Positions 22,645 to 30,238 are shown, counted from the first letter of the stretch. The stretch: DNA of 30,238 bases from Porphyromonadaceae bacterium UBA2751 (GCA_002353285.1 DEJJ01000021.1:1-30238); one strand, 5' to 3'. A program made the numbers and translations. Notes: generated from the sequence alone by a model not told the origin.

Positions 22645-23652
22645 TTAGAACTGGTTCTCCACGATTTGTGTGAGCACGTCGCTCATCTCGAGGCCTGCGG
22701 CAGCCACTTGCTGTGGAATGAAGCTGGTGGCCGTCATGCCGGGTGTGGTGTTCACCTCGAGCATATTGATGCAGTCGGTTCCATCGGGGTTCTTGGTCAC
22801 GATGTAGTCCACACGGATGATGCCGTTGCAGTGCAGGATGTCGTAGATGCGGCTCGTTTCCTCTTGCAGGGCTCGTGTGAGCTCATCGCTGATGCGGGCA
22901 GGCGTGATTTCCTGCACCTGTCCGTTGTACTTGGCATCGTAGTCGAAGAACTCGTTGTCGGTAACCACCTCGGTGACTGGAAATACCGTGGATTTTTTCT
23001 TCGTCTTGTAGCACCCCACGGTCACCTCGGTGCCGTCGAGGAAACGCTCAACCATCACTTGCCCTGACTGCTTGAAGGCATTTTTAATGGCAGGAGCCAG
23101 CTGGCTCTTGTTCTTGACCTTGGTCACGCCAAAGCTTGAGCCGTCGTCGGTAGGTTTCACGAAGCATGGCATGCCCAGCTCTCGCTCGATGTCGTCCTCG
23201 GTGATGTGGCGCTCCACGTCCTTGAGCAGCAAGATGCTGTCGGCCACGGTAATTCCAAATGAGCGCATGTAGTTGTTGAGCATGTACTTGTTGAAGGTGA
23301 GCGACTCCACAAGCACGTTGCTGGTAGAGTAGGGCAGCCCAATCAGGTCGAAGTAGCCTTGCAGGATGCCGTTCTCGCCTGGCGTGCCGTGAATGGTGAT
23401 GTAGGCATAGTCGAAAGTGGTTTTCTCTCCCTTGCCCTTGCTCTTGAACGAGAAGTCGTTCTTGTCGATAGGTGCAAGACTGCCGTCGTGCAGATTCACG
23501 TGCCAGTCGTTTTTCCTGATAACGACTATATACACATTGTAGCGGTTGCGGTCGAACCAGCTGTAAAGACCTTGTGCCGAGCGGAGCGACACCTCATGCT
23601 CCGAAGAGTCGCCACCACACACGATGGCTATATTACGTTTTGTTTTTTTCAT
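22645..23652 (-). CDS. ddl: D-alanine--D-alanine ligase
   Basis: ATP-grasp ligase that makes D-Ala-D-Ala for peptidoglycan precursors. The 335 residues show the N-terminal GGDSSEHEVSL (Glu18 corresponds to Glu15 of E. coli DdlB). They continue with HGTPGENGILQGYFDLIGLPY, then the ATP-site KPTDDGSSFGV, DYDAKY with the Tyr of D-Ala-type ligases, and the metal-binding end LEVNTTPGMT. All are typical of a D-Ala-D-Ala and not a D-Ala-D-Lac enzyme. It is monocistronic here, with its own promoter (23687-23718) and a terminator before it. MurF, which uses its product, is encoded about 4 kb away. Confidence 0.97.
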   Translation of the reverse strand: MKKTKRNIAIVCGGDSSEHEVSLRSAQGLYSWFDRNRYNVYIVVIRKNDWHVNLHDGSLAPIDKNDFSFKSKGKGEKTTFDYAYITIHGTPGENGILQGYFDLIGLPYSTSNVLVESLTFNKYMLNNYMRSFGITVADSILLLKDVERHITEDDIERELGMPCFVKPTDDGSSFGVTKVKNKSQLAPAIKNAFKQSGQVMVERFLDGTEVTVGCYKTKKKSTVFPVTEVVTDNEFFDYDAKYNGQVQEITPARISDELTRALQEETSRIYDILHCNGIIRVDYIVTKNPDGTDCINMLEVNTTPGMTATSFIPQQVAAAGLEMSDVLTQIVENQF

Positions 23653-23686
23653 TGCCGATATTATGTGTTTTATTCTTTTTGACTTG

Positions 23687-23718
23687 CAAAGTTACTACTA
23701 CACCACTGAAATACCAAA
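23687..23718 (-). promoter_or_regulatory. ddl promoter
   Basis: On the minus strand TTTG (23718 to 23715), a 20-bp spacer, and TAACTTTG (23694 to 23687) match the consensus exactly. The predicted start is near 23680, giving a leader of about 28 nt. Confidence 0.75.
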
Positions 23719-23735
23719 TTTTATTATAAAAAAGA

Positions 23736-23771
23736 AAAATGCTTGGCACCAGCGTGAGTGCCAAGCATTTT
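23736..23771 (-). terminator. terminator of the 1109-residue surface protein gene
   Basis: A perfect 14-bp stem, AAAATGCTTGGCAC (23736-23749) with GTGCCAAGCATTTT (23758-23771), has an 8-nt loop. It gives T4 on the minus strand, 22 bp after the stop. Confidence 0.88.
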
Positions 23772-23793
23772 AGGATAAAGTGTTAAGCAATAA

Positions 23794-26700
23794 TTATTTA
23801 ACAACCTTAACGGCCTTGGTAGTGCCGTCGGTCATCTCCATAACCACGATGTTAACACCCTGGAATGGGGTAGCGCTCTCAACGCCAGCCACATTGTAGT
23901 AGCGCACGGCCTTCACGTTGTCGAGGTTGATGTTCTCGATTGCGGTGGGAGTGCTTGGCATCACGAGTGCATAGGCAAGGTAGTTCTGGAATTCGTAGTC
24001 ATAGTCCATCAGGCTGATGCCATCGGTAGCAGGCTTCCAAGCCTCCTTGAGGTTGATGGCGCAGGTCACCTGGTAGCGCTTGCCGTTTTCGAGAGTGTTC
24101 TCGGTAGCAGCCCAAGTGGTGTTGAGGCTCATGCTTTGGCCCTGTGCGGCACCATTCTCGCCGCTGTAGCCACGCAGTGTGTTCTCAGTAGCGTTCCAGT
24201 AGCCAGTTACCTTAACCACCTGGTTGGGCTTGAGAGTGTCGAACTCATCGGCAAGGTTGATGCTCTGAACGGTGTACTCAACTGGAGTCTCACCCTCCTC
24301 GGGCATCTCGGTAACGGTCAATACAGGGTTGAGCTCTACGTTGCTCAGAGTGCCCTTGAGAGAGCCACCCTTGATAGCGTCCATGAGCACGAAGTCCTCA
24401 ATGTCGCTGTTGTAGTCAACGCGAATCCAGTTGTCTTGGCCATCGGTCAGGAACGCATGGTTCTCGATTTGAGCCATGTCAACCACTGCCAGGTCGTCGC
24501 TGATGGTGTACTCAGCACCATTCTCGCCAGTGGTGAGCATCTCAGCAAGTGTGATGCCCTCAACAGGTTGCTCTGCTGCGATTGTGCCAAACTCAGCCTT
24601 TGGCAAGAAGTAATTTAAGGTGTTATAGTTGCCATAGTGATAGAAGCTGGTTGCTGTGTTTTGGCTCTCGCCCAGCCAATAGGTCTTGTCAACGTCAGTG
24701 CTCTTCTCAAGAGCCACAACCTCTACTGCCAGGTTTCCACCATTGTAGGCAATTGGTTCATTGAAGAAGAACTCAATAGTATTGCTATTGTTATCAATAT
24801 TGCATGTTCCGGCTACGGTCATCTCGGTAACCTTGTCGTTGCCAGCGTCGGCAAAGACGGTCTGCTCAGTTTCCTTGAGGGAGATTTGAAGGGTGCCACC
24901 TGTAGCCTTAATATTGCTATCGGCAAAGAACTTAACACTTGAAATCTTGCGGCCATTGAGGTCGGTCAGTTTCTCGGCTGGATAGATAAATTGAGACTCA
25001 ACCAAGTAGGTATCGGCCCAGAAACTGTAGAATGGTACATATTGATTACTGTTAGTGCCATCACACACTACAACTTCATGAGTGGGCTCGGTGGCTGTGC
25101 CGTTCAGTGTTACTGCAATGGGCTCTTGCTCTCCAATGGTGACATTGAGAGTGGCCTCGTTGGTGCCTTCCTCTACAGGAGCATAGGTGATAGTGAACTC
25201 TTTGCTCTCACCAGCGGCAATCTCGGTAGCCTCAGTAATGCTGAAAGGAGCCTCGAGGGTGCTGAATACTGGGGTGAAGGCAGTGTTGCCAGTGTTGGCA
25301 ATAGTGATAGTGCCGGTAGTGGTCTTCTCGGCAGGAATAGTGAATGTCAGTGTCTCGGGAGTTACAGTGCCGCTGATAACGGTTGCAATAACGGTACCCT
25401 TAACGGTCACATCCTCGATGGCTGGAGCATTGCCATTGCCGTCGGTGATGGCAACATTGGCGGTGTACTCGCCAGCCTCAGTGCCCTCGGCAGCAGTGAA
25501 GGTAATGGTGTACTCAGCGCTCTTGCGTGGAGCAAGCTCAGCGGCCTCGGCAGGCTCAATGGTGAACATGCCAGTATTGTCACCGCTCAGGGCGATAGTT
25601 GGCTTCACAGGCTGATTACCTGTGTTCTTAACAACGAGCTTCTCGGTTGCTACGGCATTGCCAGCACCAATCACGCTACCACAGTCGATTGCTTTGCTCG
25701 AAGTCACCTCCATCGAGTAAACGGGCTCTATCTCACCAGCATCCTCAAAGGTGAATTTCACCTTGGGAAGGAATTTCTGCACATAGAGAGATCCATTATT
25801 GTAACTGTAGAAAGCTACATTGTCTTCTTGAGTCTCGCCAACGAATGACATGCTCTTGAAAGTGCCAGCTTGGGTGGCGACATCAATTAGCAAATCACCA
25901 CCTTCGTAAATGAAGTTGGCATCATCTTCAAATGTGATAGTCCATTCTTGTGCAACAGTAGGCTCGGCCGAATAAACTTCAACCAAGTCGTCCTCGATAC
26001 GTGCAGCTCCGCTGGTGGGATAGGTAGTTCCGGCATCAACATTAGCCAGTGAGAAGGCCACATTTCCACCTGAGATGAATGATGTTGCGCTTGTGTAGAA
26101 AGTCATGCTTGTGAGTCTCTTGCCTTGCATGGTAGCAAGCATCTCGGCAGGATAAATCATCTGATTGATTTGTGGCGCATCATACCAGTTGCCATAAATG
26201 GGCAGTAAGCTGCTTGATGCATTACCGTTCGCAACAGTCACTTCGTTAGCAGCGCTACCGGTAAGAGGAACTTCAAAAGTGATGCCGTGACCGCAGTCGA
26301 TGCTCACGGTACCAGTGAAGTCGCCGTTGGTTGTTGGCGCAAACACAACAGGAATCGTGGCAGATGTCTTGGAAGCAAGCTCGGCGGCAACATAAGTGGT
26401 GCTGAAGCCATTGCCGCTAACTGTCACACTGGGAGTGAAAGCGTTAGTTCCCGAGTTGCGCAGTGACAAGTTGAGGGTGCTGGTGCTGCCAGTGGGGATT
26501 GTGCCGAACTCAAGTTTGTCGGGAGTGACTTTTGCGGCATACTCTTCGGTAGTGGCGGCATCATAGTCGAAGGTGGTCTCGGGAAGGAAGTCTACACCTG
26601 AACCACTTGACGAATAGGAACCATGGCTGTGCCATGTAGTATTGCGCCCCAGTGCTTCACCATAGAAGTAGATGTGGGGGCAATTTGAGCATTTGGTTAT

Positions 26701-27123
26701 CAGTTCAATTCTAATGACCAAGTTCCCGCCCTCATATTCATAGGGGGTGTTGAATGTGAACACGCAGTTCTTTCCGTCGTTAGTGGGAATGCCGTTGAAC
26801 ACTGGTGCCAAGCCTGTTGCATGGGCTGTCAGGGCGTTGCCCTCAATCTCACCAACCGATACCTGAATCTCACCACCTTGAAGGGCTGTGATTTCGTCGT
26901 TGGCATAAAAAGTGAGTGAGTTGATAACTCCTCCCTCCATGTCGCTCAACATGTCGGCAGGATAAACGATGGAATTGATGAATCCAGCATCGCAGTAGTA
27001 GCCGTAGATGGGGATGGTCTCATTGGTGGTGGTCCTCCCGTTTACTACGGTTAGCTCATTGGCTCTAGCGCCCACAACGCAGGCAACAAAAGCCAACACA
27101 AGAAGAAATAAATTTTTTTTCAT
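23794..27123 (-). CDS. large secreted protein with three repeated modules, choice-of-anchor D domains and a T9SS-like C-terminal domain
   Basis: A 1109-residue surface or secreted protein. The signal peptide is MKKNLFLLVLAFVACVVGARA. A module of about 165 residues occurs three times, near 30-190, 300-465 and 690-855. It is marked by PIYGYYCDAGF / PIYGNWYDAPQ / PFYSFWADTYL and by IYPADML / IYPAEML / IYPAEKL. Between the copies lie beta-sandwich units of the choice-of-anchor D (ASPM-SPD-2-Hydin-like) type, near 199-290, 475-575 and 585-675. Each has a VVKNTGNQPV or LSLRNSGTNAF-type core. An OB-like region (~930-1060) precedes a C-terminal segment VRYYNVAGVES...GVNIVVMEMTDG, similar to type IX secretion sorting domains. 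Function is unknown; adhesion or glycan binding is inference. It has its own promoter. Confidence 0.83.
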   Translation of the reverse strand: MKKNLFLLVLAFVACVVGARANELTVVNGRTTTNETIPIYGYYCDAGFINSIVYPADMLSDMEGGVINSLTFYANDEITALQGGEIQVSVGEIEGNALTAHATGLAPVFNGIPTNDGKNCVFTFNTPYEYEGGNLVIRIELITKCSNCPHIYFYGEALGRNTTWHSHGSYSSSGSGVDFLPETTFDYDAATTEEYAAKVTPDKLEFGTIPTGSTSTLNLSLRNSGTNAFTPSVTVSGNGFSTTYVAAELASKTSATIPVVFAPTTNGDFTGTVSIDCGHGITFEVPLTGSAANEVTVANGNASSSLLPIYGNWYDAPQINQMIYPAEMLATMQGKRLTSMTFYTSATSFISGGNVAFSLANVDAGTTYPTSGAARIEDDLVEVYSAEPTVAQEWTITFEDDANFIYEGGDLLIDVATQAGTFKSMSFVGETQEDNVAFYSYNNGSLYVQKFLPKVKFTFEDAGEIEPVYSMEVTSSKAIDCGSVIGAGNAVATEKLVVKNTGNQPVKPTIALSGDNTGMFTIEPAEAAELAPRKSAEYTITFTAAEGTEAGEYTANVAITDGNGNAPAIEDVTVKGTVIATVISGTVTPETLTFTIPAEKTTTGTITIANTGNTAFTPVFSTLEAPFSITEATEIAAGESKEFTITYAPVEEGTNEATLNVTIGEQEPIAVTLNGTATEPTHEVVVCDGTNSNQYVPFYSFWADTYLVESQFIYPAEKLTDLNGRKISSVKFFADSNIKATGGTLQISLKETEQTVFADAGNDKVTEMTVAGTCNIDNNSNTIEFFFNEPIAYNGGNLAVEVVALEKSTDVDKTYWLGESQNTATSFYHYGNYNTLNYFLPKAEFGTIAAEQPVEGITLAEMLTTGENGAEYTISDDLAVVDMAQIENHAFLTDGQDNWIRVDYNSDIEDFVLMDAIKGGSLKGTLSNVELNPVLTVTEMPEEGETPVEYTVQSINLADEFDTLKPNQVVKVTGYWNATENTLRGYSGENGAAQGQSMSLNTTWAATENTLENGKRYQVTCAINLKEAWKPATDGISLMDYDYEFQNYLAYALVMPSTPTAIENINLDNVKAVRYYNVAGVESATPFQGVNIVVMEMTDGTTKAVKVVK

Positions 27124-27216
27124 TTTCTTGTTGGGTTTTAGTTAATAAATAGAGTAATTGTGTATAAATATTTAGTTTGTCCAAGTTTGGTTTGGTTTAT
27201 GCTAAATGTGGTGTTG

Positions 27217-27248
27217 CAAAGATAAGAAAAATCCTGAAAATCAGCAAA
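27217..27248 (-). promoter_or_regulatory. promoter of the large surface protein gene
   Basis: On the minus strand TTTG (27248 to 27245), a 20-bp spacer, and TATCTTTG (27224 to 27217) match the consensus exactly. The leader would be about 87 nt and AT-rich. The other side of this 247-bp divergent gap must hold the murF promoter; only a weak TAACTTCG (27330-27337) is seen there. Confidence 0.75.
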
Positions 27249-27370
27249 AAAACACAGAAAAGATTTATATCCTAACCAAGCTGTTGCAATTTTTCTTGAT
27301 AAATTAGCGTTATTAAAAACATTATGCGTAACTTCGCAGCACCAACAAAAACTATCACTCACACACACAT

Positions 27371-28696
27371 ATGAACATCAAGGAACTATATCAATACTAT
27401 CAGCAGCACCCAGTGGTCACAACCGATAGTCGCGACTGCCCAGCAGGTAGCATCTTTATAGCCCTCAAGGGCGAGTCGTTCAATGGCAATAAGTTTGCCG
27501 CGCAAGCACTGGAGAAGGGCTGCTCACTTGCTGTGGTCGATGACGAGCAGGTCTATAATCAATTTCTCGAGCAGCCTCTTGAGGGCAAGCGCATGGTGCT
27601 TGTGCGCGACTCGCTGCAGGCCTTCAAGGATCTTGCCCGCGAGCATCGCCGCCAGTTCAGCATCCCAGTGGTGGGTATTACTGGCACCAATGGCAAGACC
27701 ACAACCAAGGAGCTCGTGCGCACTGTGCTTGCCGCCAAATACAACGTGATGGCAACCGAGGGCAACTTCAATAACGATGTGGGCGTGCCAAAGACCCTGC
27801 TGCGTCTTGCTCCCGAGCACGAGATTGCCGTGGTGGAGATGGGCGCCAGCCATCCTGGCGACATCAAGACACTGGCCGAGACTGCCGAGCCCACCAGTGG
27901 ACTCATCACCAACGTTGGCAAGGCCCACCTGCAAGGCTTCTGCTCACTCGAGGGCGTGATCAAGACCAAGGGCGAACTCTACGAAAACCTGGCCACACGC
28001 ACTGATAGCGTGATCTTCATCAATGCCGGCAATGAGCTGCTGATGAAAATTTTGCCTAAGAATGTTCAATCTGTTCAATACTGCCAAGGCGCCGAGAACC
28101 AGGGACAATGCGTCATAGGCGAGGTGGTGGCATGCGACCCCATGCTCAGGCTGCGATGGCGCGCTGGTGGCGAGCAGTGGCACCAGGTGGCAACGCACCT
28201 CATTGGCAGCTACAACATCGACAACGTGCTTGCTGCTGTCACAGTGGGCTTGTACTACGGCGTTGACCCTGAGGATATTAATGCTGCCATTGAGGGTTAT
28301 GTGCCGAGCAACAACCGCTCACAACTCACTCACACCGCCACCAACCACCTCATCGTTGATGCCTATAATGCCAACCCCACCTCGATGGCAGCAGCCCTCG
28401 ACAACTTCAGGCTGATGCAAGTGTCGCCCAAGATGGCTATCCTGGGCGAAATGCGTGAGCTGGGTGAGTCAAGCATGCAGGAACATGAAGCAATGGTCAA
28501 GCACATTGGCCAGTGCGGCATCGACCAGGTGTGGCTCGTGGGCAACGAGTTTGAGAACATCAACTGTAACTATCGCAAGTTTGCCGACGTTGAAGCCGTC
28601 AAGGCCGCCCTCGCTGCTGAGCCAGTGGAAGGCTACTACATCCTCATCAAGGGGTCTAACGGCAACCGTCTGTTCCAGCTCCCAGCGCTGCTCTAA
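27371..28696 (+). CDS. murF: UDP-N-acetylmuramoyl-tripeptide--D-alanyl-D-alanine ligase MurF
   Basis: Cytoplasmic ligase that adds the D-Ala-D-Ala dipeptide to the UDP-MurNAc-tripeptide. The 441 residues show the N-terminal substrate domain (VTTDSRDCPAGSIFIALKGE). They also show the P-loop GTNGKTT at 105-111, TEGNFNNDVGVP, VEMGASHPGDI, GKAHLQGF, and the C-terminal DAYNANPTSM and GEMRELGESS. All key Mur ligase motifs are in place and the length is normal. The gene is monocistronic and not in a dcw cluster, as is common for Bacteroidota. It is followed directly by a repeat-rich inverted region. Confidence 0.97.
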   Translation: MNIKELYQYYQQHPVVTTDSRDCPAGSIFIALKGESFNGNKFAAQALEKGCSLAVVDDEQVYNQFLEQPLEGKRMVLVRDSLQAFKDLAREHRRQFSIPVVGITGTNGKTTTKELVRTVLAAKYNVMATEGNFNNDVGVPKTLLRLAPEHEIAVVEMGASHPGDIKTLAETAEPTSGLITNVGKAHLQGFCSLEGVIKTKGELYENLATRTDSVIFINAGNELLMKILPKNVQSVQYCQGAENQGQCVIGEVVACDPMLRLRWRAGGEQWHQVATHLIGSYNIDNVLAAVTVGLYYGVDPEDINAAIEGYVPSNNRSQLTHTATNHLIVDAYNANPTSMAAALDNFRLMQVSPKMAILGEMRELGESSMQEHEAMVKHIGQCGIDQVWLVGNEFENINCNYRKFADVEAVKAALAAEPVEGYYILIKGSNGNRLFQLPALL

Positions 28697-28794
28697 TGAG
28701 TTGTGAGTTTTTGAGTTGTGAGTGAGAGTTTTTAATTCTGACTTCTGATTTCTGAAATCTGAAATCTGACTTCTGTTAACTCGCAACTCAAAAC
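28697..28794. repeat. inverted heptad repeats flanking TCTGA units between convergent murF and 28795
   Basis: GAGTTGTGAGTTTTTGAGTT-type units directly after the murF stop face AACTCGCAACTCAAAACTT just before the stop of the opposite gene. About 15 bases can pair, with few mismatches. Between them lie TCTGACT, TCTGATT and TCTGAAA units (about 28737-28774), with the small symmetry GATTTCTGAAATC. The whole could fold as one long hairpin and act as a two-way terminator. Confidence 0.65.
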
Positions 28795-29355
28795 TTATTG
28801 TGCTTCTTCTACTTGATCCTCGGGTTGATCTTCGGGCGTGAAACTGAAGGTAATCAGGTCGATGACCTTGCGTGCTGCGTCGTTGAGGTCGTCGCAAGGG
28901 TATAGTTTAGCCTTGTCGTTGGTCAACTGGCACAATGTGAGTGGATACCAGCACGGTGTGTGAAGATTACTCTCGGTCTCATCATCGTCGTCGTGCTTGA
29001 CGTAGAACATGTGGATGGTCTTGCCCAGCGAGTTGGCCAGCATAATCTCGGCAATGGTGCCAGGGCATGCGGCGTCGTCAAGTACAAAGACAGCATCGGT
29101 GCAACTCTCAATCATTTTTTTCTCACACATTATGATGTCGTCGGCCTTGCGGCTTTCGGCCTCAAAATAGAATGGACCAATGTAGAGCACGTTGTCGTTA
29201 ATGCTCACACCACTCATGTCCTTGGGCCTGAGGAGAGTCTGCACGCTGCCCAGAATTTGCGATCGGTAGTCCTCGGCTGCTGCAATCTCGTAGTCTTCGT
29301 CACGAGAGTCGAATGCGAAAGCCCCACCAAAAAAGAGTTTGTACTTAGTGTCCAT
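28795..29355 (-). CDS. nucleoside 2-deoxyribosyltransferase-like protein
   Basis: A 186-residue protein with the Nuc_deoxyrib_tr fold. It shows YIGPFYFEAES at 58-68, CEKKMIESCTDAVFVLDD at 77-94, and PGTIAEIMLANSLGKTI at 98-114. Glu103 is at the usual catalytic position. The family transfers or hydrolyses deoxyribose at N-glycosidic bonds, but many members have other nucleotide-related roles. The N-terminus KLFFGGAFAF fits the first strand. The C-terminus ends in an acidic tail (EDQPEDQVEEAQ). It is preceded on its own strand by a heptad repeat tract that runs to within about 15 bp of the start codon. No partner gene points to a specific substrate. Confidence 0.75.
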   Translation of the reverse strand: MDTKYKLFFGGAFAFDSRDEDYEIAAAEDYRSQILGSVQTLLRPKDMSGVSINDNVLYIGPFYFEAESRKADDIIMCEKKMIESCTDAVFVLDDAACPGTIAEIMLANSLGKTIHMFYVKHDDDDETESNLHTPCWYPLTLCQLTNDKAKLYPCDDLNDAARKVIDLITFSFTPEDQPEDQVEEAQ

Positions 29356-29370
29356 AATTAAAGGGTTTGT

Positions 29371-29417
29371 GAGTTATGAGTTGCGAGTTATGAGTTGTGA
29401 GTGAGAGTTATGAGTTA
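29371..29417. repeat. GAGTTAT heptad tract upstream of the deoxyribosyltransferase-like gene
   Basis: The + strand reads GAGTTAT, GAGTTGC, GAGTTAT, GAGTTGT, GAGTGAG, AGTTAT, GAGTTAC. On the coding (minus) strand this is an AACTCAT-type tract upstream of the ATG at 29355, the same unit and orientation as before obgE. Confidence 0.85.
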
Positions 29418-29430
29418 CTGATTTCTTGCC

Positions 29431-29490
29431 TAAGTCCGACTTTGTCCGACTTTGTCCGACTTTGTCTGACTGAGTCTGACTATGTCTGAC
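29431..29490. repeat. six 10-bp repeats NNNGTCYGAC
   Basis: Six consecutive decamers in perfect register: TAAGTCCGAC, TTTGTCCGAC twice, TTTGTCTGAC, TGAGTCTGAC, TATGTCTGAC. The core GTCYGAC is invariant apart from C/T. The period is one helical turn, so copies would lie on one face of the DNA. Confidence 0.88.
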
Positions 29491-29494
29491 CCAA

Positions 29495-29540
29495 GTCTGA
29501 CCTCTGACATCTGACATCTGACATCTGCCGTCTGGCTTCT
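29495..29540. repeat. TCTGACA heptad repeats
   Basis: A run CCTCTGACATCTGACATCTG continues through TCTGACA, TCTGCCG, TCTGGCT and TCTGTGC units. It follows the decamer array and ends close to the stop codon of the membrane protein gene at 29546. TCTGA units also occur at 28737-28774. Confidence 0.8.
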
Positions 29541-29545
29541 GTGCT

Positions 29546-30019
29546 TTAAGAGTCGAGCACAAAAGAGAAGCTATAGGAGTAGAGTGCGAAGCAAGCAAGC
29601 ACGTAGGTCACCACATTGGCAATGATGGTGGCATGCATCACCTGCTTGAATCCACGGCTCTTCATGAGCCTGCCGTTCACTAACACCTCCACCAGCACCG
29701 TGCCCACAAAGGATGCGACCAAGTAGACCACAAAGGCTAGCAGCGTCTCGGTGTCTTCGGTGTTGACCTCGATAGAGCTCACCCAGGGGAACCATACCAC
29801 CAGCATCCAGCCACCATTGAGCAGCTTTGAGATAATAGCCCCAAGTGCACCGCTCACGATGTTGCTCACGGCCACAGGCAGCATGATGCGTGGATTGAAT
29901 GTTTGTCGCGAGAGGTATTTCGACATTATGATGATTTCAGCAATAACCACCAGCAGCATGAGAATCCATCCCATTGGTAGCGAAGCATATTTTCCAAATG
30001 AAGTAGAAAGTAATGGCAT
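29546..30019 (-). CDS. small integral membrane protein of unknown function
   Basis: A 157-residue protein with about four hydrophobic segments: around 17-37 (GWILMLLVVIAEIIIM), 44-65 (RIMLPVAVSNIVSGALGAII), 92-112 (LLAFVVYLVASFVGTVLVEV) and 128-150 (HATIIANVVTYVLACFALY). A loop with WFPWVSSIEVNTEDTET lies between the second and third. I do not recognise the family. There is no signal peptide cleavage site, so it is probably an inner membrane protein. It is the upstream neighbour of the deoxyribosyltransferase-like gene, but 190 bp of repeats lie between them. An A-rich tract precedes the ATG at 30019. Confidence 0.7.
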   Translation of the reverse strand: MPLLSTSFGKYASLPMGWILMLLVVIAEIIIMSKYLSRQTFNPRIMLPVAVSNIVSGALGAIISKLLNGGWMLVVWFPWVSSIEVNTEDTETLLAFVVYLVASFVGTVLVEVLVNGRLMKSRGFKQVMHATIIANVVTYVLACFALYSYSFSFVLDS

Positions 30020-30088
30020 ATCAATTGTACTTTTCCTATTGTTAACTTAGTTATTGAACTTTTTCGTGTGATTTTTGAAATTAACGTG

Positions 30089-30118
30089 CAAAAATAGGTA
30101 TATTTTTTTTATTACAAA
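30089..30118 (-). promoter_or_regulatory. candidate promoter of the small membrane protein gene
   Basis: On the minus strand TTTG (30118 to 30115) and TATTTTTG (30096 to 30089) match the consensus boxes. The spacer is 18 bp, shorter than the usual 19-21. The leader would be about 60-70 nt. Confidence 0.4.
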
Positions 30119-30221
30119 CTTTTTGGGCGATGATTTTTGCTCAATATTGCATTTAATTGCCACATCATAGTTACAACCAAAGGCAAAATGTAGTAACTAT
30201 AACGTGAGTTCGACGAAAAAA

Positions 30222-30238
30222 ATGGCTGTATATCAGGC
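30222..30238 (+). CDS. possible gene start at the right edge
   Basis: ATG GCT GTA TAT CAG follows an A-rich stretch (ACGAAAAAA), which is how starts look elsewhere in this window. Only five codons (MAVYQ) are visible, so neither the reality nor the product can be judged. An inverted repeat, ATAGTTAC (30167-30174) / GTAACTAT (30193-30200), lies about 20-50 bp upstream. Confidence 0.25.

Noticed and set aside
24991..25848. Open frame of 285 codons on the plus strand opposite the large surface protein
   Set aside because: It is a mirror frame of a secreted protein with clear domain structure; no signal or motif supports it.

Overview
The window is a 30 kb piece of a Bacteroidota chromosome, order Bacteroidales. 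It is probably a gut Muribaculaceae- or Prevotella-like lineage; this finer placement is inference. Several things point there. Promoters have the phylum form TTTG-N20-TAnnTTTG, seen clearly upstream of rpmB, ddl and the 1109-residue surface protein. Starts are preceded by A-rich tracts, not Shine-Dalgarno sequences. Families known mainly from Bacteroidota are present: DUF4295 after L33, DUF4271 before hemD, an OMP_b-brl_3 barrel, and a T9SS-like C-terminal domain. Nearly all of the window is ordinary housekeeping or envelope sequence. I see no prophage, insertion sequence, CRISPR array or rRNA.

Layout. 1-22 is the 5' end of a tRNA on the minus strand. 214-5340 (+) carries an S41 processing protease and the transcription-repair factor mfd, closed by a strong hairpin. 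5464-6084 (-) is the ribosomal operon rpmB-rpmG-DUF4295, transcribed from a promoter about 300 nt upstream through an uncharacterised GC-richer leader. 6547-13043 (-) is a run of five genes: tsaD, a TPR protein, a MATE transporter, a fused NapH/NapG-like iron-sulfur membrane protein, and a Tat-type lipoprotein aldo/keto reductase with ferredoxin clusters. 13313-14437 (+) is an AT-richer orphan ATPase preceded by a 15-bp repeat array and an inverted copy. 14533-16848 (-) is a TonB-receptor-like outer membrane barrel.

17142-21093 (+) is the compact operon obgE - LOG family - DUF4271 - hemD. HemD carries a long histone-H1-like Lys/Ala/Thr tail, the oddest protein in the window. 21236-22555 (+) is a secreted dockerin-bearing protein, 22645-23652 (-) is ddl, and 23794-27123 (-) is a large secreted protein with a triplicated module. 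27371-28696 (+) is murF, 28795-29355 (-) a nucleoside 2-deoxyribosyltransferase-fold protein, and 29546-30019 (-) a small membrane protein. A possible gene start lies at the right edge.

Together the genes cover translation and tRNA modification (L28, L33, TsaD, Obg), repair (Mfd), cell wall precursor synthesis (Ddl, MurF), haem synthesis (HemD), periplasmic redox (iron-sulfur protein plus reductase) and surface or secreted proteins. The least explained features are non-coding. They are families of short degenerate repeats (AACTCAA-type heptads, TCTGACA heptads, GTCYGAC decamers) confined almost entirely to intergenic DNA and often abutting start codons, and the rpmB leader.
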